From the NCBI RefSeq assembly GCF_009712225.1, contig NZ_WASP01000008.1:194529-258528 (forward strand): a stretch of DNA of 64,000 bases. The letters run 5' to 3'. Shown here in pieces: positions 11,152 through 17,898 of this stretch. Under the pieces are notes generated by a model. That model did no database searches and was not told where the DNA came from. It was given only the letters and a program-made list of their open reading frames with translations. The translations under genes and the position numbers were made by a program. Numbering within the stretch: the stretch's first letter is position 1; each line of letters begins with the position of its first letter. The stretch is from Desulfovibrio sp. (lineage in GTDB: Bacteria; Desulfobacterota; Desulfovibrionia; Desulfovibrionales; Desulfovibrionaceae).

Positions 11152-12267
11152 TTAGTGCAGGTCCGATAAATCAGGGATTTGCCATCCCCTGCCCTTGCTG
11201 GGGCAAACAATGCGCGGGCTTGCTCCCGCAGGGCGCTCGATGCGCCCAAGCACAGGCCCAAGCCTGAGCAGGGGGCTGCCACAGTCGCAGGGGCCGGGCA
11301 ACAGGCGGGCCACATCACCAGTGCGGTAGCGCACCAGCGGCATGGCCTCGCGCTGCAGGGTGGTTATGACCACCTCGCCAGCCTCTCCTACGGGCAAAAC
11401 CTTATGCCCCGATATATCTACTATTTCTATCAGAACGTCCAGCTCCCGCACATGAAAACCATTGTGCGCGGCACATTCTACCGCGCCGCCGTAGGCTGTT
11501 TCCGTAAGGCCGTAGTGATCCAGAACCTCGCACTGCCAGACCTGGCGCAGGCTTTGCCCAAGCGCGACATCCAGAGGCTCGGCGCTGGAAAGCACGCCCG
11601 CAATTTTTTTTGGCCCGGCAGAGAAAAACCACCCGAGCAGACAGGCCAGCTGTGCCGGGGCAGCCACAAGGCAATGCGCTTCGGCCTGCTCTATCCATTG
11701 GACAAGGGATTCACCTGGCTGACTGGACATATGCACCTGCGCTGGCGGAGCCACCACCTCCACTCCGGCGCTGACAAGGGCCTGCCGCAGCAGATCGGCC
11801 ACACCGTCTGGCCGTTCCGCGCCCGGCAGCAGCACGGCCAGACGCTGCCCTGCCCGCACGAGCTGGCTCATACCCACAGCAAAAAAATCGCGCGTACGCG
11901 CAAGATCTGCATCCGTAAAGGCGAGCCGCTTGGGCTGACCTGTGGTGCCTGAAGTGTGCAGGGTTACCATGCGCTGCACGTCACCCTGCGAAACACACAA
12001 AAAATCACCCCAGTTGCGCAGGTCTTCGGCCGTAGTAAAGGGCAGGCGCGTCAGGTCTTCCAGCCTCGTAAACTCGCTGACACGGCCCTGCAAACGCGTT
12101 GCGTAAAAGGCCCCGCGCATGGCCTGCTCTACGGTGCTACGCAAAAGGCGCAACTGCATTTGCGCCAGTTTTTCGGGCAGTTCACAGCTGGCGGTTGCGC
12201 CGCACTGCACTGCCAGCCAGACATCCAGCGGGCACGAACCAAAACACGCGTCAATTTTTGCCCTCAT
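11152..12267 (-). CDS. AMP-forming CoA-ligase-like enzyme, short C-terminus
   Basis: 371 residues resembling phenylacetate-CoA ligase and coenzyme F390 synthetase. It has the adenylate-forming P-loop HTSGTTGQPKR near residues 103-113, the DHYGLTET motif and YRTGDVARL. Family members usually run to 430 residues with a C-terminal lid carrying a catalytic Lys. This one stops about 35 residues after the RTGD motif and seems to lack that lid. The frame after the TAA stays open for about 12 codons. Its start overlaps the stop of the radical-SAM gene by four bases. From memory it corresponds to the family named after D. vulgaris DVU_1553. The substrate is unknown. Confidence 0.8.
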   Translation of the reverse strand: MRAKIDACFGSCPLDVWLAVQCGATASCELPEKLAQMQLRLLRSTVEQAMRGAFYATRLQGRVSEFTRLEDLTRLPFTTAEDLRNWGDFLCVSQGDVQRMVTLHTSGTTGQPKRLAFTDADLARTRDFFAVGMSQLVRAGQRLAVLLPGAERPDGVADLLRQALVSAGVEVVAPPAQVHMSSQPGESLVQWIEQAEAHCLVAAPAQLACLLGWFFSAGPKKIAGVLSSAEPLDVALGQSLRQVWQCEVLDHYGLTETAYGGAVECAAHNGFHVRELDVLIEIVDISGHKVLPVGEAGEVVITTLQREAMPLVRYRTGDVARLLPGPCDCGSPLLRLGPVLGRIERPAGASPRIVCPSKGRGWQIPDLSDLH

Positions 12268-13697
12268 GGCTGTTCACCATACAGGCGCGTGCCGTTGCTG
12301 GCCGTAAGATTGTGCAGGCAAAATGGAATCATGCGGCCATCAGGCCGCACCACATGGATGCAGCAGCCCCGAACACGGTCAAGGTCGAGGCTCAGGGCAT
12401 CCTGAAAGGCCATGGACGAGAGCGTAAAGCGTTGTTCTGCCCCGGCGTGGGCCAGAAAGCGGCTAAAGCCGTCTGCGCCGGAATTTGGGGAAACACGGCT
12501 TTCGCCTGCGGTATCGTCGCCCTTCCAGTGCATGGCCACAAACTGCTTTGCCTTGCGCGCGCCCTCTTCGGCGGGTGGCGGCACGCTTGCCCCCACTGTC
12601 TGCGGCGCAGGCGAGCAACACGACTGCCCGGCATCGGACAACCATTGCAGCCCCGGTTTGCCGTTATGCTGCACACGACGGTAAACGGCACTGAAAGAAC
12701 ACAGTTCGTTTTCACACCCCGGCGGGTGCAGATGGCTTGGGCTGACCAGTTCCGGAGCCTGTCGCGCCAGCGCGGCCATCACATCGGGCAAGGTAAGACG
12801 CGGTGCTTCTTCCAGTTGCCAGGGGTAGCGGCCAAAAAATGCAGCGGGCTGAATGTGCAGCCCCCGCACCGCAGGCCCCATATCCAGCGCCAGTCGCAAC
12901 AGGTCGCCCAGCTCACCATCGTTGACGCCGCGCACCACGGTTGCCACAAGCACCACGCCAAGCCCGGCATCGGCGCAATTGCTCACCGCGCGGCGCTTGA
13001 ATTCGAGGCATTCCCTGCTGCGCAGGGCCATAAAACTGCTTTCACGTACGCCATCCCATTGCAGATAGACCGAATCAAGCCCGGCATCGCGCAGGCTGCG
13101 GGCATAGCCCTGCTGGCGCGCGAGCCTCAGCCCGTTGGTATTGACCTGCACCAGACCAAAGCCGCGTTGACGCGCCAAGCCTATGATTTGGGGCAGGTCG
13201 TCGCGCACGGTGGGTTCGCCGCCAGAAATCTGCACGTTGCACGGGCCGGACGCCCCCTTGAGAACATCCATCTGCATGGCGATGACATCCAGCGAGATAT
13301 CGTCGGCCTCGCTGCGTAGGGGATTCGACACTGACCCCGCCTGTGCGTAGCACACGGGGCAGGCCATGTCGCAGCGCTTGGTGACCTCAAACAGGCCCGT
13401 GCAGGTATGCTGGGCGTGCGCGGGGCAAAGCCCGCAGTCATAGGGACAGCCATCGCGGATGGGAGTGCGGGGATTGACCGGATAGGAGGGATTTTTGGGG
13501 CGCGACCAGCTCGCAAAGGGCGGCGTGGCTGCCGCACCCTCGCCGGATTCGCGCCACACAGGCACACTGAACGTGCCGTGGTCAGGGCAGGTTTTACGCA
13601 GTACAACGGTATGGGCATCTGTGGCCGAATACACATAGCTGGCCTCTACCCGCCGCAAACACTCGGGGCAGAGGCTTTGGGTGCGGCGCAGGATCAT
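12264..13697 (-). CDS. Radical SAM enzyme with two CX3CX2C motifs (Tes/MJ0619-like)
   Basis: 477 residues. Cys109, 113 and 116 (CDMACPVC) form the radical-SAM [4Fe-4S] motif. Just before it, Cys84, 88 and 91 (CPYDCGLC) form a second CX3CX2C, and Cys10/Cys13 (CPEC) and Cys37 give an N-terminal Cys group. This layout, with GLCPxHxxxTC before the SAM motif, is what I recall for the MJ0619 / tetraether-lipid-synthase type. The conserved SGGEPT and NTNG motifs follow. The start at 13697 overlaps the upstream gene's stop in ATGA; a longer open frame upstream lies inside that gene and is rejected. The product and substrate are unknown. Confidence 0.88.
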   Translation of the reverse strand: MILRRTQSLCPECLRRVEASYVYSATDAHTVVLRKTCPDHGTFSVPVWRESGEGAAATPPFASWSRPKNPSYPVNPRTPIRDGCPYDCGLCPAHAQHTCTGLFEVTKRCDMACPVCYAQAGSVSNPLRSEADDISLDVIAMQMDVLKGASGPCNVQISGGEPTVRDDLPQIIGLARQRGFGLVQVNTNGLRLARQQGYARSLRDAGLDSVYLQWDGVRESSFMALRSRECLEFKRRAVSNCADAGLGVVLVATVVRGVNDGELGDLLRLALDMGPAVRGLHIQPAAFFGRYPWQLEEAPRLTLPDVMAALARQAPELVSPSHLHPPGCENELCSFSAVYRRVQHNGKPGLQWLSDAGQSCCSPAPQTVGASVPPPAEEGARKAKQFVAMHWKGDDTAGESRVSPNSGADGFSRFLAHAGAEQRFTLSSMAFQDALSLDLDRVRGCCIHVVRPDGRMIPFCLHNLTASNGTRLYGEQP

Positions 13698-14158
13698 GCT
13701 TTTTCCGTGAGATCCAGCTCGTAACTCTGAACCAGTTCCATGATTTTTCCCCAGCATTCGGCCAGCAGGTCGCCACAGGCCACGGGATTGGGCTGCTCGC
13801 CCGCTACGCCAGAAGTAGCGCCCAAGCCAGCCGCTATCTGCCCGCAACGCTGCCCGCCGTAAGCCTCTGTGCGGTCATAAAACCAGCTGGCATAATCGTT
13901 GAGCAGGGGGGTAAGCATGGGGTGCGCGGTTTCGTCCTCTGCGCCCTTGCCAGCGGCCAGCGCCAAAGCACAAGCACCGCCGGTCAGCAGGCCGCAGGGG
14001 CCGTCAGACTGGCCGATGCCGTGGCACAGTCCCTGCGCGGCGCGTACCACGCCGGGATTCTGCCTGTCCTGCGCCTGAAGCATGAGCAGAAGCAGCAACT
14101 GGCTGCAACAATAGCCCTGATGCACCAGGGGCAGCAGTTCCATCATCATGGGATTCAT
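13694..14158 (-). CDS. C_GCAxxG_C_C family protein
   Basis: 154 residues with the spaced Cys pattern of the C_GCAxxG_C_C family: Cys17/18 (GYCCSQ), Cys55 and Cys63 around GPCGLLTGGAC, then Cys105, 128 and 135. The family is thought to bind a metal or Fe-S centre, and members near radical-SAM genes are common; no activity is established. The start at 14158 gives the ATGA overlap with the methyltransferase gene, as at the other junctions in this operon. A GTG or ATG eight codons further upstream would be the alternative. Confidence 0.82.
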   Translation of the reverse strand: MNPMMMELLPLVHQGYCCSQLLLLLMLQAQDRQNPGVVRAAQGLCHGIGQSDGPCGLLTGGACALALAAGKGAEDETAHPMLTPLLNDYASWFYDRTEAYGGQRCGQIAAGLGATSGVAGEQPNPVACGDLLAECWGKIMELVQSYELDLTEKA

Positions 14159-14880
14159 AGCGTCTCCTTTCGGGCGATCCACAGGCCGTAGCCAAAGGCG
14201 CGCAAGGCGTTGCCGGGGGTGTGGCCTTCGCAGGCGCAGCCCCTGCCCTGCCCGGTGGATGCATCGCCGTACCAGACCATGCGCGCGGCCAGTTCCACCA
14301 GCGCGCGGCTGTTGTCCTCAAAATGCACGATTGTAAAGCCCGCAGCTTCCATGAGCCCGCGCCAGCCAGCTTCGCCCCGCGCGCCCGCAAGGCACGAAGA
14401 ACCAACTCCCCCAAGGCTGGAATCCGCCGAGGTCTGCGCGTACCCCTGCCGCAGCATAAGATCGCTGACCACCAGCACACCGCCGGACCGCAAGGCCGCA
14501 AAGGCCGCCTTTAAGGTCACAAGGGGGTCTGCCAGCAAAGAGAGCACGCATTCGCACAGCACACAGTCTGCGCAGGCCCCTGCCAGAGGTGGACGCGTAA
14601 GGTCCGCGCGCACAAGGGCGCAAGTAATGCCCAAATCTTCGCCAGCCAGCCGCTCTGCCCCGGCATATTTGTCCAGCCCCACAGCGCTGTAGCCCCGCTC
14701 TGCCAGCAGGCGCAACGTGGCCCCTGCCCCGCTGCCCATATCAAGCACCAGCCCGCCGGGCCGCAGCCAGCCGCTGGCCGCGCACCTGTCGAGCGCGCGG
14801 CAGGTCAGCACCACGCCACCGGGCCGCCACGCATCACCTGCGGCGCGCCGAAAATCGGGCCGTTCCCAGAGTGCGCTCAC
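14155..14880 (-). CDS. SAM-dependent methyltransferase
   Basis: 241 residues with the class I methyltransferase motif I GLVLDMGSGAGATL at about residues 44-57 and an acidic loop and motif IV region around VRADL and a Cys-rich CADCVLCECVLSLL. The start is GTG at 14880, overlapping the stop of the small Cys-pair gene as GTGA. From memory this is the DVU_1556-type family, always seen beside the radical-SAM and C_GCAxxG_C_C genes; selenocysteine variants exist in that group, but here the positions are ordinary Cys. The methyl acceptor is unknown. Confidence 0.82.
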   Translation of the reverse strand: MSALWERPDFRRAAGDAWRPGGVVLTCRALDRCAASGWLRPGGLVLDMGSGAGATLRLLAERGYSAVGLDKYAGAERLAGEDLGITCALVRADLTRPPLAGACADCVLCECVLSLLADPLVTLKAAFAALRSGGVLVVSDLMLRQGYAQTSADSSLGGVGSSCLAGARGEAGWRGLMEAAGFTIVHFEDNSRALVELAARMVWYGDASTGQGRGCACEGHTPGNALRAFGYGLWIARKETL

Positions 14881-15092
14881 TTGTCTTCCAGCAGGGCTTC
14901 CACCTCAAGCATCTTGCCCTCTGCCAGAGATTTGGGAACCTGAGTGAGCCCGCACTTGGGGCAGCGCGGCAAAAATACGTCAAAAGCGCTGTTGAGATAA
15001 AATACGGGAACCTTCACCTGCTCAAGGGCAACACGACAACGTCCGCATACCCATTGGCCGCCATCCGGCCCGTAATTTGGCCCCATGCTCAT
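14877..15092 (-). CDS. Small two-CxxC redox or zinc-ribbon protein
   Basis: 71 residues with two Cys pairs, CGRC near residue 17 and CPKC near 47, separated by a short hydrophobic stretch. This is a rubredoxin-like or zinc-ribbon arrangement suited to one metal ion. It is too short for other domains. The start at 15092 gives the ATGA overlap with the flavoprotein gene; longer upstream readings lie within that gene. It may be a small electron carrier or a scaffold for the adjacent enzymes. The function is inferred from context only. Confidence 0.8.
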   Translation of the reverse strand: MSMGPNYGPDGGQWVCGRCRVALEQVKVPVFYLNSAFDVFLPRCPKCGLTQVPKSLAEGKMLEVEALLEDK

Positions 15093-17644
15093 GACTGTCC
15101 ACCTCCCTGCACGCCAGATTGTCCGCTCCGGGAGCCCGGATTCTGCCCAAGATTCTGGCCAACCCTCTGACCATCGGTACAACACTGGTGGCTGTTGATG
15201 ACATCCACGGCCTCCTGCCCGCCAGAACCCGGCACCACCATACGGTGACACCATGCATCGTGCAGGATAAAGCCCTCGCCCTGCGGCTGGTATTCCACCC
15301 AGAAAGTTACCTTTCTGGGTCGCCACGAACCAAGCCGGTGGCCGTTTTCCAGATTTTCAAACCAGTGGCCGCTGGCCTCGGCCCCCGCCACGGCTCCTTC
15401 CACGTCTGAAAGCAGAATATGCCGTTCTTCCATGCGCGCCAAGGCGTTGGGGCTTACCAGCACCCTACGCTTGCCCGCGTGGTCTGGTGCGGTAAAGGTA
15501 GCGCTGTTCAGTCCATACATGCTGCCGTATTTTTCCAGCAGAATGCGGCGCAGGGCCGCGCGGTTGGCCCGCCGGGCCGAAAGACCGGGGCCGGGAACTG
15601 CGCCCGACTGTCCCTTTGCAAATTCTGCATTGCCAGACTGCGGCAAAAGCAAGTCGAGCATATGCCAGCATTCCTTGCCGCTGGCCGCCATACGGTCGCG
15701 GCACATGATGCACGAGGCAAGACCGGGGTGCTCAAGCTGGGCCGCCCGGTGGTCGCTCATGGCTTTTGCCGTCTGCGGCTGGGCGCACCACACAAGGCCA
15801 CCGTAACCGCAGCAGGCCGTGGAGGCTCCGCTGAGGCGGGGTTCCTCAACCGTGGCCCCGCACTTTCCCGCAAGACTGCGCACAGCAGCAAGCCATGCCT
15901 TGTCGTGCCGCGCAGTGCAGGGATCCTGAATGGAAAATATTTGGGGCAGATCTTTTGAAATGGGCGTGGCAGCAAGCCAATCCTGCGCCAAACCGTCCAG
16001 CACTTCCCACACAGATACGGTCTGCGCTTCGGGCAGGCCTTCGCGCAGGGCCGCAAGACATGAGGAACAGGCCGCCACAATGCGTGGCTTGCCCAGCCCC
16101 TGCCAGGCCTGACGGATTGTTTCCATGTGCTCGCTGAACAGGGCCGACCGACCGGCCCAGCGGGCAGGAATACCGCAGCACGAGAGCATTACGCCCACGC
16201 CCTGCCCATCTGCCGTGCCAAGCTTTGCGCGCAGCAGGTCGTACAGATCGACGGTTTGTTCTACCCGTGCCGCAGCCAGCTGACAGCCGGGAAAAAACAG
16301 ATGAGATACCGCGCCGTGGGCCCCGGTTGCACCTTGGGCAGCCGGGGGCGGCAGCACCAGCGCGCATTCGGCCCCGCTGGCGCTCTCCATATCTTCCAGC
16401 GCAAATTCGTGCGCAGTGGGCGGCATAAAGCCGCGCTCCACCATATCTTCGCGTGCGGAAAGGCAGAGCTCGGACATGGAAAAATTCTCCGGGCAAAGCT
16501 CCTCGCACTGACCGCACAGGGCGCAGCCGTTAATGACGGCATTGGCCGTGTGCAGGCCTTTGACGATGGAGGCATTATTGTGGATCTGGCGCGCGTAAAG
16601 TCGAGGATACCCCTTGTATTTTTGCAGGTACACGCATTCGCGCACGCAGATCATGCACTGGCATTGCAGGCAGCGCTCTGCCTCGCGAACGGCCTCCTCT
16701 GCCGAATACAGAGGCTCCGCAAGGGCATTGCCAGCTTGCCGTGCCGCCTCCACGCGCGGTACGGGGTTTATACCCGTAACATCGGTGTGCAGCGGTCCCT
16801 GCGATTTGTCGCGCGCCGCGGTGAGTGAAACACCGCTGGTCACGCGCTCCATGGTCTGGGCCGCGTGCCGCCCCTGCCCTGCCTGACGCGAGGCAGAGGC
16901 GAAAACATGCCCCGTGGGGGTGCTGACAGGCCAGCCAGCGCAACAGATATTGTCACGCCACAGCAGGGTCTCGGCATCAATCTGGGCCTCGGCCGGTATC
17001 AGGTCGGGCGCTGCCGCCAACACAGCGTCGGCGTCCACCAGCACTGCATTGTATTCCACCGCCAGCTTTTCCAGCAGGGGCGCATCCAACGTTGCCTGTT
17101 CAAAAACTACCTTTTGGCGGGTGAGGCTTTCAAAATCTTCTGCCGCAAAATCCTTGGTGATGCCTGCGGCATCAGGTGCGGCAGCCAGCGCCGCGTGGCG
17201 GGCCAGCAAAAATTCCGCAGGTGCGCCCGCGTGAAATACCGTTACGGGATAGGCCTTGCGCGAGAGATCCCACGCCGCCGCAAGCCCCGCCAATCCTGCA
17301 CCCATAATCGCCATACGAAATTTTTTGGGCGGCAGGGGCAGAGGACGGCCCTGCGGCCCCACAGCCAGCATACATGCAAGCTCAATCCCGTGCATGGCCA
17401 CGCTGCCGCCAAGATCCTGCCGCAGGCAGGCATTTTCGCAGGGGTGGTCGCAGATACGGGCGATTATGCCGGGCAAGGGCAGATGCCGCTCAAGCACCTT
17501 GCGGGCCTCGCCCTGCTTGCCCTCGGCCATGCGGGCCATAAAGGTTCGCACATCCAGATCAAAGGGGCAGGCCACCCGGCAACGGGGCGGGCTTTCCTGC
17601 GTGCAGTGCGACTCTATTTCGTGCAGACGTTGTTGGTCCATCAT
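15089..17644 (-). CDS. Multidomain Fe-S / NAD(P)-binding / CCG-domain oxidoreductase
   Basis: 851 residues in at least four parts. First is an N-terminal GltD-type Fe-S domain (CPFDLDVRTF, then CDHPCENACLR). Next is a Rossmann fold with GAGLAG near residues 115-120. A ferredoxin-like dicluster region follows (CLQCQCMICVREC, then CALCGQCEELCP). Last are two CCG domains of the heterodisulfide-reductase/GlpC type (FFPGCQL with SCCGIP, and DPCTARHD with CCGYGG) and a ~100-residue tail. It probably moves electrons between NAD(P)H, Fe-S centres and a partner, perhaps the aldehyde oxidoreductase. Two ATGs (17644, 17641) are possible. It lies 254 bases downstream of mop, beyond two large hairpins. 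Confidence 0.85.
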   Translation of the reverse strand: MMDQQRLHEIESHCTQESPPRCRVACPFDLDVRTFMARMAEGKQGEARKVLERHLPLPGIIARICDHPCENACLRQDLGGSVAMHGIELACMLAVGPQGRPLPLPPKKFRMAIMGAGLAGLAAAWDLSRKAYPVTVFHAGAPAEFLLARHAALAAAPDAAGITKDFAAEDFESLTRQKVVFEQATLDAPLLEKLAVEYNAVLVDADAVLAAAPDLIPAEAQIDAETLLWRDNICCAGWPVSTPTGHVFASASRQAGQGRHAAQTMERVTSGVSLTAARDKSQGPLHTDVTGINPVPRVEAARQAGNALAEPLYSAEEAVREAERCLQCQCMICVRECVYLQKYKGYPRLYARQIHNNASIVKGLHTANAVINGCALCGQCEELCPENFSMSELCLSAREDMVERGFMPPTAHEFALEDMESASGAECALVLPPPAAQGATGAHGAVSHLFFPGCQLAAARVEQTVDLYDLLRAKLGTADGQGVGVMLSCCGIPARWAGRSALFSEHMETIRQAWQGLGKPRIVAACSSCLAALREGLPEAQTVSVWEVLDGLAQDWLAATPISKDLPQIFSIQDPCTARHDKAWLAAVRSLAGKCGATVEEPRLSGASTACCGYGGLVWCAQPQTAKAMSDHRAAQLEHPGLASCIMCRDRMAASGKECWHMLDLLLPQSGNAEFAKGQSGAVPGPGLSARRANRAALRRILLEKYGSMYGLNSATFTAPDHAGKRRVLVSPNALARMEERHILLSDVEGAVAGAEASGHWFENLENGHRLGSWRPRKVTFWVEYQPQGEGFILHDAWCHRMVVPGSGGQEAVDVINSHQCCTDGQRVGQNLGQNPGSRSGQSGVQGGGQS

Positions 17645-17719
17645 GGCGATGTTTCTCGCTGGATTGGTGCAGGTGCGGTATTGCGTCAAAGAGTGGCGGG
17701 GCCGCTGCCCAAACGGCAA

Positions 17720-17753
17720 GCGGGGCTTTCAGAGAGCTCCCTGAAAACCCCGC
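17720..17753 (-). terminator. Inverted repeat between mop and the accessory genes
   Basis: Arms 17720-17732 and 17741-17753 pair 12 of 13 positions around an 8-nt loop. No T-run follows on the minus strand, so this may be a partial terminator, an mRNA-stabilising hairpin or a processing site. It lies 76 bases before the flavoprotein start. Confidence 0.45.
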
Positions 17754-17836
17754 AAACCGTGCCACCGTGGCAGCCCTTGTGGCTGAACCTCGGATAAATA
17801 CCAAATATAACTCAGGGATCTTTATGCACTTTTGTG

Positions 17837-17868
17837 GGGGAGAACCCTTTTTGCAAAGGATTCTCCCC
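17837..17868 (-). terminator. Hairpin at the 3' end of mop
   Basis: GGGGAGAA (17837-17844) pairs with TTCTCCCC (17861-17868), and the inside can extend through CCTTT and AAAGG. It sits 31 bases after the mop stop. There is no clear T-run on the minus strand, so termination is likely incomplete. A 3'-protecting hairpin for the mop message fits equally well. Confidence 0.5.
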
Positions 17869-17898
17869 AATTATTCAGATGTTTGGCCTTAGCCTACG

